Shown: positions 17,137 to 26,436, numbered from the stretch's first letter. The stretch is 47,285 bases of DNA from Actinomycetes bacterium (GCA_021790815.1 JAJYFT010000002.1:1-47285), one strand, 5' to 3'. Notes: generated by a model not told the origin, from the sequence alone. Numbers and translations: made by a program.

Positions 17137-17532
17137 ATGGCAAAATGGTTAAGTCAAGAGTGGATGGACGAGTCCCGAAAGATGGCTGAGGGTCAACCAG
17201 AGAGGCCAGGAGCTACCGCTAGAATGCAGTATGTTATAACTGGAACTGGAGTTCCAGATGGCGGGGACGTCCACTACTATTGGATTCTCGAAAATGGCAA
17301 ACTTCTCGATGCAAAGGTAGGCGACTTAGAAGATCCAGAAGTTACCCTAACAATGTCGATTGAAGACCACAAAAATATCCAACTTGGTACTCTGGACGCT
17401 AACACCGCATTCATGCAAGGGCGAATAAAGGTAACGGGAAATATGGCAAAGTTAATGGGGCTGCTTCCTATTACAAACTCACCGGAGTACAAAGCTCTTC
17501 AAAATGAAATTCTAACTATTACTGAGTTCTAA
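17137..17532 (+). CDS. SCP2 sterol-binding-domain protein
   Basis: A 131-residue single-domain protein preceded by an excellent AAAGGAG element. It shows the SCP2 pattern: MQYVITG near residue 29, a WILENGKLLDAKVG strand pair, a DPEVTLTMS motif, and a central AFMQGRIKVTGNMAKLMGL helix (residues about 89-107). SCP2 domains enclose a hydrophobic cavity and bind lipids or acyl-CoA. In actinobacteria, stand-alone SCP2 proteins are common and their ligands are mostly unknown. It lies 151 bases after mca, probably with its own promoter. No enzymatic residues are apparent. Confidence 0.88.
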   Translation: MAKWLSQEWMDESRKMAEGQPERPGATARMQYVITGTGVPDGGDVHYYWILENGKLLDAKVGDLEDPEVTLTMSIEDHKNIQLGTLDANTAFMQGRIKVTGNMAKLMGLLPITNSPEYKALQNEILTITEF

Positions 17533-17629
17533 AGGCAGATTTATTTTTACTTACATCATGTCTTACAAACACGTATTTTGAGCTCTACCTTTCAATAAGT
17601 TCCACTACATAGGCTGTAAACAGTTAGCT

Positions 17630-18466
17630 CTAGCTCATTAAAGCTTTTAACTCACGGTAACCAATTAAATGAATATTTCCTTTTTCGAAGGAATCTAAAA
17701 CATTAGGGTCAGTAAGGCACCTGTAATCGTTCACCATTGCTTCCCAATTTTGGGTAATAGCCTTTATTTCGTCAGATTCAAGTGCTGGCCTAACGACACA
17801 CTCTGAGACCCCTGGCTTAAGTTCACTTATAACTTTAACAATTCTCTCTGCAAAAGAGCCGGTCTTTGGCGTTTCAATTATATGATCTGGGAAAATAATT
17901 CCAGCGTTTAATGCGAGGGATCGAAATGGAAATCCAGCAACCCTTTCCATGTCGTGATTACTCAATCTAATAGGAAGCTTAAACTCGATTGCCATATCAA
18001 GATAAACCTGAAAAAATTCTGGTCTTAAGTGTAAGCTCTTCAAATACCCTGTTAAATGACTAACGTCAAAGCCCCAAAGAATTGCTCTTTCGATCTGCGC
18101 TCTCGCCTCTCTCGTAACTTCATCGATGTCACCATGCTCCCACAGGTCTTCTGGTGTTCTGGGGAATCCACCGTCTCCACCTAAAAGTGAGGGTGCAAGT
18201 GTAAGAGGCCCCCATCTGTATCGGTCAAAATCTGAATTAAAAGTTAGGTCAACACCGACGTCTTCACCCCTATACAGATACGATGCCTCTTGAGACCATG
18301 GAGCTGGAACCATTAATGATGTAGTAGTTGCTATGCCGTCCCTGATTGATCCATAACACGCAACTGTCGTGGAATGACTCATCCCTAAACCTTCACACCG
18401 TATAATTAATACTTTTGCGTGCTGATCAAAACCAAGTCTTTCTGCAAGAGACTCAATGTTATCCAT
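17630..18466 (-). CDS. YdjC/ChbG-like protein lacking metal ligands (predicted pseudoenzyme)
   Basis: This protein (278 residues from ATG 18466) aligns with the YdjC protein at 8617-9456 along the whole length: TTTSLMVPAPWS, DVGVDLTFNS, FFQVYLDMAI, RLSNHDMERVAGFPF and the closing GYRELKALMS. However, CDDFG has become CEGLG (residues 24-28), GIHLT has become GVDLT (D73) and FDSH has become LTGY (138-141), so the expected metal ligands are gone. It is intact and shows no frameshift, which argues for maintained non-catalytic function. A GTG at 18535 would add 23 residues; the ATG is preferred because it matches the paralog's N-terminus. It sits downstream of a small gene at 18551. Confidence 0.82.
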   Translation of the reverse strand: MDNIESLAERLGFDQHAKVLIIRCEGLGMSHSTTVACYGSIRDGIATTTSLMVPAPWSQEASYLYRGEDVGVDLTFNSDFDRYRWGPLTLAPSLLGGDGGFPRTPEDLWEHGDIDEVTREARAQIERAILWGFDVSHLTGYLKSLHLRPEFFQVYLDMAIEFKLPIRLSNHDMERVAGFPFRSLALNAGIIFPDHIIETPKTGSFAERIVKVISELKPGVSECVVRPALESDEIKAITQNWEAMVNDYRCLTDPNVLDSFEKGNIHLIGYRELKALMS

Positions 18467-18550
18467 GATATAGACGGTAGTCGAAATCTGATACTTATGG
18501 ATACCAAACTGGATGTTTATCCAATTTTTTAGCACTGCAGTATGATCATT

Positions 18551-18790
18551 TTATGCTGCTGGCTCAGATAAAGAACCTCCCAAAATAGGCTTTTCCTCTT
18601 TCGCTGAAAGGTTTCGCCCAACTAATACAAGTTTTTGGCGAACCATTTCAAGTCCTCTAAGTCGAATTTGCCTTTCAATGTCTCTAAGTCTGCTTTCATT
18701 TGGGTCATCAAACTTCGGTTTTGGGGAACTCAAACCGCACTCTGACTCTTCAAAAAATAAATGTAACCTGCTTTGGTGATGCGTTTCCAT
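18551..18790 (-). CDS. Small hypothetical protein upstream of the YdjC-like gene
   Basis: A 79-residue charged protein without membrane segments. The middle region, SRLRDIERQIRLRGLEMVRQ (about residues 33-52), should be a basic amphipathic helix. An AAGGGAG element lies about 15 bases upstream of the ATG, slightly far. No family is recognised. It is followed 84 bases later by the ATG of the YdjC-like pseudoenzyme, so the two may share a transcript. Its reality rests on codon pattern, the ribosome binding site and position only. Confidence 0.55.
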   Translation of the reverse strand: METHHQSRLHLFFEESECGLSSPKPKFDDPNESRLRDIERQIRLRGLEMVRQKLVLVGRNLSAKEEKPILGGSLSEPAA

Positions 18791-18930
18791 ACATTGATTT
18801 TTACTCCCTTGCTAAGACAGGAAAGTCTATTCACTGAGCATCTTTATTCGATGAATACAAATTAATAGGTCACACATGTCTTTAGTCGCCCATACAGGAT
18901 AAAGTAAAGTTTGATGAGATACAATTTTAG

Positions 18931-20055
18931 ATGTGCTCTATGAAACATTATTTCAATTCAGTTGAATCCGAGCAAACCAATATCAACCACGCCAGAATCG
19001 CAAAGTTACTAATTCCTTTCTTGAAAGTTAGAGTTATATTAGGGCTCTTGCTATCCATGGTGAGTTTGCTATTTACCTATTTTGTCCTAAATTATTTGCC
19101 ACCAAATCTTTCAGTGCTTTCTATAAATCCGCCATCTAATAGTGGGATATATTGGGCCCCAGGGCAAAAGTATTTTACGCAATCTGACAATACAACAATT
19201 CATACCTTTAACGAGCTAATTGATCAGAACCCACAAAATGTTTGGAGTTATCAAAAGAAATGGTTTCCAACAAACACACCGAGCACAACTTCTCCATCTA
19301 CTTCGACTAGGATTATTGCCTATTACACTTACTTCCCAAATAGTTCTCTTGCAACTTTGGGTCAATCGGACGTGGCCACCTACATGTCAACGCTTAAATT
19401 GACATACAACGTTGGGAATGCTGGGATAATTAATATATCTGCGATCCATAACGGATACGGCCTTCAATTTCCCCCAGACCCTGGCTCAGTTAGCCCAACA
19501 TATTGGTACTCTTTTCAATATCAAAACATCGTCTTTCAGATCTGGTCAGTAGAAGGACCAGCTGGTTCAATAACAATTCCAAGATCATTGTTCACGACCT
19601 TCACCCTTAGTGAATATAATTTTGTAAATGCTCACATAGGATCTGTAGATTCCAATATATTGCGATCCATAATTTTTGTTGCTTTTGTGGTAGATGGGAT
19701 ATTAGTTTTCACTCTTTTATTTGCCTCGATTTGGTGGCACAAACGCACCTTTCAGGAGGACGGAATAGGTCAAGCATTTTTACCCAAACTCACTAAAAGG
19801 AACAGCCTAGGCATTCTAAATAATTCCAGGTATGCTTCACATGTTTATAACCCCCAGGCTCTTGTTAATTTGGAAACCCAAATAAATTCCGGCAATTTTC
19901 AGGCGCTGCGGAACAATGACGCACAAACAACTAAACAACCAAGGTTAGATCCACCACCAACCCCAGAGGAGATGAAAGAGGCGTTGTTAAATCCCTGGCC
20001 AGGTCACACACCAAGTGAAACAATTGAGCGCAACAGACGCAACAACATTAGCTAA
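18931..20055 (+). CDS. Two-TM protein with a large extracytoplasmic domain, family unknown
   Basis: This 374-residue protein is not recognised. The cytoplasmic N-terminus (about 30 residues) is followed by a membrane helix (about 36-60), an outer domain of some 180 residues rich in Tyr, Ser, Thr and Asn (including a TPSTTSPSTSTRI linker), a second helix (about 240-265), and a Pro-rich cytoplasmic tail ending near DPPPTPEEMKEALLNPW. The topology resembles sensors or envelope scaffolds but no signalling domain is present. ATGs at 18931 and 18940 are both possible starts; neither has a clear Shine-Dalgarno. It is divergent from the small gene at 18551-18790. Confidence 0.72.
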   Translation: MCSMKHYFNSVESEQTNINHARIAKLLIPFLKVRVILGLLLSMVSLLFTYFVLNYLPPNLSVLSINPPSNSGIYWAPGQKYFTQSDNTTIHTFNELIDQNPQNVWSYQKKWFPTNTPSTTSPSTSTRIIAYYTYFPNSSLATLGQSDVATYMSTLKLTYNVGNAGIINISAIHNGYGLQFPPDPGSVSPTYWYSFQYQNIVFQIWSVEGPAGSITIPRSLFTTFTLSEYNFVNAHIGSVDSNILRSIIFVAFVVDGILVFTLLFASIWWHKRTFQEDGIGQAFLPKLTKRNSLGILNNSRYASHVYNPQALVNLETQINSGNFQALRNNDAQTTKQPRLDPPPTPEEMKEALLNPWPGHTPSETIERNRRNNIS

Positions 20056-20319
20056 ACTATTTCTCTATATAAGAATCCTTAAAAATACTGCTTCTTGCTC
20101 TTCCTAAATTCTTTAACAAAGTATTTATACCGTAATAAATATGACTCGCTAATACTAATTTAACTTTTTAATTCTAAGCAATATCATAAGTACAAAGACT
20201 GACGCGCGTTGAGAATTCCCCTGCCTTTGGGACCGGACTTCTAGCCTTCTGCCGCAAATAAAATAGAGACCCTAGTTTATATTGTTCGATTTATAGAATT
20301 ATTTCTTTAAACAGCTTCT

Positions 20320-23193
20320 CTAAAACCAACCAACAACATCCACAATGATGTTGGTTTGACCGTTATAGTTATAAACATCTATCGATCCTTTAACCCCTGA
20401 TGTTGCAAGACCTTCTACTGTCATATTCGGGAGCGTTTCGCCATTTGAAAAATTAATATCACTAGCGATAGGCATTAATACATCTGATGGATATACCGTT
20501 ATGTAGCCACCTCCAGAAGTCGTAGGTGACACAACAGTTATGTTCATCACGACTCCAGTTGCTGTAGTTGGAATACCATCTACTCCTGCAATCTGGACTG
20601 TTAAAACAGAGTTTTGTCCAATAGGTCCATTCCCGGACGAATCACATTGGTTAGGTTGCACATTTGACCCCGCTGGTCTAGTATCACAAAGTCTGATCGG
20701 ACTCGATGGTGTGAAATAGTAAAGTCCAGAAGAAGTGCTCGTGCTATACCAACCTTCAAGATCAACCAAAACGTCAGTTTGGCCCAGGTAGTTATAAATG
20801 TTAATCTGTCCGGTCGTTGGATCAACAGGAACGATTACTCTATTGGCAATAGTTTCTCCTCCTAAAAAATTGAGATTAGATGCCAAAGGACGCGAAGTCA
20901 CATTTGATGGCCAAACAGTGAGATATCCTCCACTCGAGGCGGTAGGGTTTACTGCAGTCACATTTAACACTACAGAAGACACTCCAGAATTAGGGACACC
21001 ATTGAGTCCACCAACATTTATAGTTATTGAAGAGTCTGGTCCTAATGGCGAATGGCCACTCTTGTCACATTGATTAGCGACAACGTAGGAAGATGGCGCT
21101 CTTGTATCACATATCCTGCCAGGGGAAAGAGGCGTATAAAGTCCAGCGTTCGATGACGAACCATACCAGCCTTCAAGATCAACAATGACGTCTACCGAAC
21201 CTTGGTAGTTATAGATTTCTATACTGCCAGTTGAAGATACACCAACCGTAATTAAATTAGGAACCGTAGTCCCGCTATTCCAATTCAAGCTAGAGACATT
21301 CGGTTGAACTCCTCCTTGAGGCCATACAGATAAATAACTATTAGCAGTAGTATTCGTTACTGTGACATTTGCAACTACTGCACTCACGCCACTTGATGGG
21401 ATTCCGCCATACCCAGACACTTTTACGCTCAATGTACTGCTTGCATTCAAGGTCTTGCCTGTACACTGATTAGTCGGTGAGTTTGATCCTACTCTCGTAT
21501 CACACACTCTGTAAGGAGTTATTGGGTTATAAGGGACAGAAGGGGTCGAGGAGTTAAATGATACCGATGCTATAGAAGTCCCCCAATCACAGTTATCCGT
21601 CTCACTGAGCGTGCTACTTGCAGAAAACTCACTTGCTACCCACACTATTGATGGATTAGATGGGTCAAGTTGGCTACCTCCATAATCACCCCATCGACTC
21701 GGAAGCGAGGAGCCACCACAAACCCCTTGATCGTTATTGTAAAGTGCCTGACCTTGAGAGATAGTAGTGACAGGTAATGCACTTCCGCCTCCACCACCTT
21801 GCGGGATTACCGTAGCATCTGAACTCGGGTAAATAGTCGAAGAGGAAAGCGTAAATCCAATGAAAACATTATTAGATGAGTCTATTGAAATAGTCGGAAA
21901 GTAAACATCTTCACCATTAATCCCATAGTCAAAATCCTGAATCAGAGCTGGCGTCGAGCCACTGATAGAAACTTCTTGAAGGCGGGCACAAGGACGCAGA
22001 CTTGAATCTCCACTTGGATAACAGCCATCGTCTGCCCCTATCCATATTTCCCCATTTTCAGAAACTGCAGTTACATATCGATTGTCGTTAGTATCAATTG
22101 AACCAAGAAGTGTAGGCTGATCTGCTGGAGGCGGATAGTTAAATGAGTTTACTGTCAAGTCGGTTTCGCTGTACTGCACATTTGAACCACCGGGTGTTCC
22201 GGTAACTTTTATAACTCCTAATTTCGTATTTGAGTCGTTGTACACTAAGTATGCGGTTGTTGAAGGAACCTCTTCAGTTACAGGCACCAATCGAAATCGA
22301 GAAGTGTCAGGAGAACCAAAGAGTGACACCATTCGCGGACTGGATACACCACTTAAAAGGTCGGATAACTGTATCACATATGTCTGTTGGCCTGTAAAAG
22401 AGCTCGCATTAAAGTTGCTTGCATAGTCATTAACAGAAACTATTACTTTATCTGAGTAGATGGCAGTCATTGGTTGATCATAAATTGTCCCACCCGTATT
22501 AGAAAGAATTGTGTATTTATTCCACGCTCCTAGAGGGTTTGCGGTCTGAGAAGCATCAATAAACACTTGTCCTCCAGTATTATAGGCGTATGACATCGCG
22601 GTAGCAACCCACCTTGAATCTACCGAATCGTATCTTATCTGAGGATCACTCAAATACCACCCAGAAACAGAGCCAAAAAAAGTAGCTGAATTGTAGCTCC
22701 CTAAAACAGAGCCGGTGAGTGAAAAAACATACATTGTTGAATTAACCATTTCAACTACGTAATTTGGAGAAACAGCAATTATGGTATCTGGTGGCCAATG
22801 ATAGATCCCGTAATCATTGATCTCTTGATCTAAACTAACGCCACTAAACGAGCTATCTACGCTCAACTGCCCTAGCCCTCCACCCGACCCTCCGAAGCCT
22901 TGTATGCCGTTTTTGTTCGCTAATTCTGGATGGAATGGGTCTAAACCTATTGGTGAGCCAGTTGGCGCTTCGGAAGTAGTAACTTTGGCATTAGAGCTAA
23001 AACTACCGTCATATCTCAAATGTTCAAGCTTTGAAGATACGTTTGACAACGAAGAGAACCGGTTGGAGCCATTTTGAGGATAATCTACAAATGAAATATT
23101 TTTCGATGACGGAAATTTCATCCCAATTGTGCCGCTTAAACTTAAGATTCCAAGTACTAAAAGTGTAACTATTTTGTTAAAACGCCTTGCCAC
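20320..23193 (-). CDS. Large secreted protein: beta-propeller-like N-terminus and three C-terminal repeats
   Basis: The true start is probably GTG 23193, five bases after a perfect AGGAGGG; this places a signal peptide (basic ARRFNK, hydrophobic TLLVLGILSLSGTIG) at the very N-terminus. The 957-residue product has a WPPDTIIAVSPNYVVEMVN segment typical of secreted propeller-like domains, then three repeats of about 130 residues starting near 558, 684 and 823. Each repeat carries CDTR, a second Cys in NQC, an SVLxVxVxG-type strand, NVTV, a YxTVWPS block, an SNLNxxxGET block and closes with a YNYxGxxxVxVDxxGWY/F motif. Such repeats occur in secreted actinobacterial proteins of unknown function. 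The last repeat ends the protein (VVGWF), with no sorting signal or membrane tail. It is monocistronic. Confidence 0.85.
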   Translation of the reverse strand: MARRFNKIVTLLVLGILSLSGTIGMKFPSSKNISFVDYPQNGSNRFSSLSNVSSKLEHLRYDGSFSSNAKVTTSEAPTGSPIGLDPFHPELANKNGIQGFGGSGGGLGQLSVDSSFSGVSLDQEINDYGIYHWPPDTIIAVSPNYVVEMVNSTMYVFSLTGSVLGSYNSATFFGSVSGWYLSDPQIRYDSVDSRWVATAMSYAYNTGGQVFIDASQTANPLGAWNKYTILSNTGGTIYDQPMTAIYSDKVIVSVNDYASNFNASSFTGQQTYVIQLSDLLSGVSSPRMVSLFGSPDTSRFRLVPVTEEVPSTTAYLVYNDSNTKLGVIKVTGTPGGSNVQYSETDLTVNSFNYPPPADQPTLLGSIDTNDNRYVTAVSENGEIWIGADDGCYPSGDSSLRPCARLQEVSISGSTPALIQDFDYGINGEDVYFPTISIDSSNNVFIGFTLSSSTIYPSSDATVIPQGGGGGSALPVTTISQGQALYNNDQGVCGGSSLPSRWGDYGGSQLDPSNPSIVWVASEFSASSTLSETDNCDWGTSIASVSFNSSTPSVPYNPITPYRVCDTRVGSNSPTNQCTGKTLNASSTLSVKVSGYGGIPSSGVSAVVANVTVTNTTANSYLSVWPQGGVQPNVSSLNWNSGTTVPNLITVGVSSTGSIEIYNYQGSVDVIVDLEGWYGSSSNAGLYTPLSPGRICDTRAPSSYVVANQCDKSGHSPLGPDSSITINVGGLNGVPNSGVSSVVLNVTAVNPTASSGGYLTVWPSNVTSRPLASNLNFLGGETIANRVIVPVDPTTGQINIYNYLGQTDVLVDLEGWYSTSTSSGLYYFTPSSPIRLCDTRPAGSNVQPNQCDSSGNGPIGQNSVLTVQIAGVDGIPTTATGVVMNITVVSPTTSGGGYITVYPSDVLMPIASDINFSNGETLPNMTVEGLATSGVKGSIDVYNYNGQTNIIVDVVGWF

Positions 23194-23771
23194 ATTCCCT
23201 CCTATATTTTCTAAATAAAAATTAATGAAAAGTGATCCATAATTGCAAGGAACCACATCTATTAAATTCTAATCTTAGGCCAAAGTGCCAAAAATGTAAT
23301 GACAGTTAACTCTGAAAATGGCCCAATGCCATACTTTGCCAAAATATCACCCTCATGTTCTTGATGAGAGAAGCTTAAATAGCCTTTTACCAGCTAATCA
23401 AAGACGACATTTTATGTTGAGCACTTAAAAAACGGCATAATTTACAAACTGAATCAATTTTGGATTACTTTAAATAATTTTTGACTAAAGCTGTCGAACT
23501 TTCGAGCATCTTACATATCGACTTAAAAATAATGCTGGCATTAAGAAATCTCGCCATCAATTAACAGCAAAACGATTTTAAAATAAATACATCATTGGAG
23601 CCAGTGACAAGTTCGTCTGAATTTTCATTTGTGCATTCCAACTAAAATGTGTGAGAATACAATCGCTAAAGCATTTGGCAACAAAGCATCTAGCAACAGA
23701 ATTTGTTAATTCATTGCTAGAGAATTATATTTGTATATATCTAATTTACTAGAAACGGTAGAACTTAATTA
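23194..23771. other. Intergenic region with a 15-bp tandem repeat
   Basis: No gene is supported in this A+T-rich divergent region. At 23668-23697 two 15-base units lie head-to-tail with two mismatches (AAAGCATTTGGCAAC and AAAGCATCTAGCAAC). Twenty bases further a TTGCTA (23714-23719) followed by a TATATC (23736-23741) makes a plausible promoter for the oxidoreductase at 23772. Confidence 0.5.
23668..23697. repeat. Tandem 15-bp direct repeat upstream of the LLM oxidoreductase
   Basis: Two adjacent 15-base units differ at two positions and end 74 bases before the start codon, just upstream of a -35-like hexamer. This is the spacing expected for an activator or repressor site arranged as direct repeats, but no regulator is identified. 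Confidence 0.5.
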
Positions 23772-24785
23772 ATGACTGATGAAAAAAGGAAAACTAGTCA
23801 ATCGCGCTATGGCATCACAATTCCATTCGAAGGAATTCCGCTCAGCGATCAACCTAACCTATATAGAGAGCTTGAGGAGTTAGGGTACACTGACCTGTGG
23901 TCAGCCGAAGCAGACAGCACGGACGCTTTTGTTCCGCTTGCCCTTGCTGCAACGAGTACCAAGCATATTCGTCTTGGAACGGCTGTAGTGCCTGCCTATA
24001 CAAGAGGACCTGGTCTTTTAGCTTGCCAGGTAGATGCAATATCAGAATTGGCTATTGATCGCTTTGTATTCGGAATTGGCACTTCGTCAAACGTAATTGT
24101 TTCGAAGTGGAACAATATTGAATTTAAAGAACCATATAGGAAAGTACGAGACACGGTTAACTTCTTAAGAAAAGCCTTAAGTGGCGAAAAAGTTCGCGAA
24201 ACTTATGACACTTTTGAAGTTGACGGATTTAAACTCGGCAGAAACAGAGGATTTGGAGCGCCTCCTCGAGTGATTCCACCAATATACATTGCTGCATTGC
24301 GACCGCAAATGCTTCGCTTGGCTGGCAGATTGGGTGACGGTGCAATTCTAAATTGGCTTGGAGCAGCCGATGTTGAACAGGTTAAGAAAGAAGTACTTAC
24401 GGGATCAAAGGGACAAGATCGTGATTTAGTAGCCCGAATTTTTGTCATCCCAAACGCTGAAGAGTCGCAGGCTCGAGCAATTGGGAGAATGGCAATCGCT
24501 GCATATTTAAATGTTGAAGTATATAAACAGTTTCACATTTGGCTTGGCAGAGATGAGATATTAAAGGATATGTGGGAACTTTGGCAATCTGGTGACAGGA
24601 AAAAGGCTCTCGAAGCAATCCCTGACGAAGTAGTAGATGATCTAATCATTCACGGGTCATACGATGAATGCAGAAATCACGTTATGCGATATGTGAGAGC
24701 TGGCATCACGACGCCAGTCTTAGCAATAATTCCCGTTGGGGTAGACCATGTTGAAGCAATAAAGAACATGGCGCCCAATAGCTAA
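23772..24785 (+). CDS. LLM-class (F420-dependent) oxidoreductase
   Basis: The 337-residue protein has the TIM-barrel pattern of luciferase-like monooxygenases: an N-terminal GITIPFEG strand, ELEELGYTDLWSAEAD, the TKHIRLGTAVVPAYTRGP block (about 63-80), and RFVFGIGTSS. This combination, with PPIYIAALRPQMLRLAGRLG downstream, is typical of actinobacterial F420-dependent enzymes rather than FMN-dependent ones. It should catalyse hydride transfer to an unknown organic substrate in the cytoplasm. It appears monocistronic, with its own repeat-containing promoter region. No F420 biosynthesis gene is in the window. Confidence 0.88.
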   Translation: MTDEKRKTSQSRYGITIPFEGIPLSDQPNLYRELEELGYTDLWSAEADSTDAFVPLALAATSTKHIRLGTAVVPAYTRGPGLLACQVDAISELAIDRFVFGIGTSSNVIVSKWNNIEFKEPYRKVRDTVNFLRKALSGEKVRETYDTFEVDGFKLGRNRGFGAPPRVIPPIYIAALRPQMLRLAGRLGDGAILNWLGAADVEQVKKEVLTGSKGQDRDLVARIFVIPNAEESQARAIGRMAIAAYLNVEVYKQFHIWLGRDEILKDMWELWQSGDRKKALEAIPDEVVDDLIIHGSYDECRNHVMRYVRAGITTPVLAIIPVGVDHVEAIKNMAPNS

Positions 24786-24940
24786 ACAAATAAACTCTTC
24801 AACAAAAACTTCCAGTTACCAAAGTTGCGAGAAGGACTCACACGGCTAATTTCGGTCTACAAAAGGTTGTTACACCCTACAACTTGGCAATTATTAATAA
24901 AAATGCATGATCCTATCAAAAATTGATATAGTTAATTACT

Positions 24941-25393
24941 GTGAAACATTCACGCGAATCGGGGCAATTGAATCAGGTGCAACAAGTACGAGACCTTAAC
25001 GAAGTATCTATTTCAATCGAAACTAATCTCAATCAGATTGATCTTTTTCTCAGAACGCTCATAAATCAATTAAAGGGAAGTAAGGCAATTGTTGATGCCC
25101 ACTATGTGCCAGGAATAGTCAAGAAAATTGTTGGTGACATACCCTACTTGAACCATATTCACTCTCACTCGGCAAAGCTTAACTCAGTTGAAATTAATAC
25201 TGGCGAAATGGTATTTAAAATTGCAATTAAGCCTGGCACAGGGTCAATTGCATGTTCCGTTGCCTCACTTGATGGCAAGCAGGATGAAGAAGACTTACAA
25301 AATTGGATAAAACAACTACTTGACTCATTGGTAAAGAAGGCGGAGATCACCAATTCCGCTAGAAGTGACCTAGAAGAATTAGTTTTTGGATAA
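24941..25393 (+). CDS. Hypothetical protein, first gene of the SPFH/zinc-ribbon cluster
   Basis: A 150-residue protein from GTG 24941. It is not recognised. Residues about 20-50 are helical (VSISIETNLNQIDLFLRTL), the middle contains a beta-like stretch (GEMVFKIAIKPGTGSIACS) and the C-terminal part is a long acidic helix (EEDLQNWIKQLLDSLVKK). No membrane segment or signal peptide is visible. It ends 11 bases before the SPFH gene, whose AGGGAG overlaps the gap, so it is probably co-transcribed and co-functional with it. A GTG without a good Shine-Dalgarno makes the start tentative. Confidence 0.65.
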   Translation: MKHSRESGQLNQVQQVRDLNEVSISIETNLNQIDLFLRTLINQLKGSKAIVDAHYVPGIVKKIVGDIPYLNHIHSHSAKLNSVEINTGEMVFKIAIKPGTGSIACSVASLDGKQDEEDLQNWIKQLLDSLVKKAEITNSARSDLEELVFG

Positions 25394-25404
25394 AAGGGAG
25401 AGAT

Positions 25405-26436
25405 ATGCCTATTTTTAAGGGAAACAAAGATGCAGGTATTCAGAGGTTATTTATTGAAATGCCTGACCAGTTTAAAGGGGAGGTGGTATGGAAGTTCACG
25501 GACGCTCAAATAATGCAGCATTCAACGGTAAATGTCGACATCGACTACGAAGCTGTATTTACGAATTTGGGAAAAGTAATTGGGACTTTCCCACCAGGTC
25601 GGTACACGTTAGGCGAAGGTGCATCGCTAGCATTTTCTTGGTTGGTCGACAGACTAACTGGGAATGCATACTACGACGCAGAACTTTACTTTGTCACGAC
25701 TCGAGATATACCAAATATTGATTTTGGTGGACCAATTGATAATGTGAGTGACAAAGAATCGGGCTTGATCGTCACGCTAAGAGTGTTTGGAAACATCGCT
25801 TTTAAGGTTTTAGATCCTACGCTCGTTATTTCAAAACTAGTTGGCTCGGACGGACTTGTAGATCACAATCAAGAAATCAAACAGTGGATAATCGATCAAA
25901 CTTTAGCGTCAATTCGTTCAGAACTTCCACCTCTTGTCCAGGAACATGGCATCTTATATTTAGGAGCAATTCAAAACGATCTAGCTTTAAAAGCAATTGC
26001 GTCAGCAAACACTAAGCTTGCCAACTGGGGGCTAGCAATATCATCTTTTGGTGAACTTAACGTAAATTTAAAGGATGAGGATGCGCAAAGCGTTAAAAAA
26101 CTTGCCGAAGCAAAGGCATTCACTCAAGTTGCAGGTTCATACGATGAGTATGCAAAGGGCCAAGCAATGCTTAATATTTCCCAAGGTGTAGAAGAGGGTC
26201 ATGTTGATGCTCAGCCAGGAATGATGGTCGGCATGATGATGGGAACAAATCCAGTTGCATCTCCAACCCCTCCAGTTGCACCAACAGTGGCCCCACAAAG
26301 TCCTTCGCCACTCGTAAGTCCTGCGCCAGCTGTAACTCCTCCGGCACCAGGTTCTGGATCACACTTTTGCAGTAATTGCGGAACGCCTCTCAATGAGGGC
26401 ACCCACTTTTGTCCAAATTGTGGCAATAAAATATAG
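25405..26436 (+). CDS. SPFH-domain protein with C-terminal zinc ribbon
   Basis: In this 343-residue protein the N-terminal two thirds (about 10-270) form an SPFH/band-7-like domain of the subgroup often annotated as virion core protein (YdjI-like), with a GTFPPGRYTLG segment and the helix KKLAEAKAFTQVAGSYDEYA near 230-250. A Pro-rich linker (about 280-318) leads to a treble zinc ribbon with C322, C325, C336 and C339. No membrane anchor is visible, unlike flotillins. The subgroup is thought to form membrane-associated oligomers, but its function is poorly known. It is in one unit with the genes on either side; the next gene begins nine bases downstream. Confidence 0.85.
   Translation: MPIFKGNKDAGIQRLFIEMPDQFKGEVVWKFTDAQIMQHSTVNVDIDYEAVFTNLGKVIGTFPPGRYTLGEGASLAFSWLVDRLTGNAYYDAELYFVTTRDIPNIDFGGPIDNVSDKESGLIVTLRVFGNIAFKVLDPTLVISKLVGSDGLVDHNQEIKQWIIDQTLASIRSELPPLVQEHGILYLGAIQNDLALKAIASANTKLANWGLAISSFGELNVNLKDEDAQSVKKLAEAKAFTQVAGSYDEYAKGQAMLNISQGVEEGHVDAQPGMMVGMMMGTNPVASPTPPVAPTVAPQSPSPLVSPAPAVTPPAPGSGSHFCSNCGTPLNEGTHFCPNCGNKI

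Noticed and set aside
18467-18535. GTG 18535 as the start of the YdjC-like pseudoenzyme, adding 23 residues
   Set aside because: The extra residues have no counterpart in the paralog at 8617, whose N-terminus matches the ATG at 18466.
23194-23256. Upstream extension of the large secreted protein by 21 residues
   Set aside because: It would bury the signal peptide, and the perfect Shine-Dalgarno lies inside the extension, just before GTG 23193.
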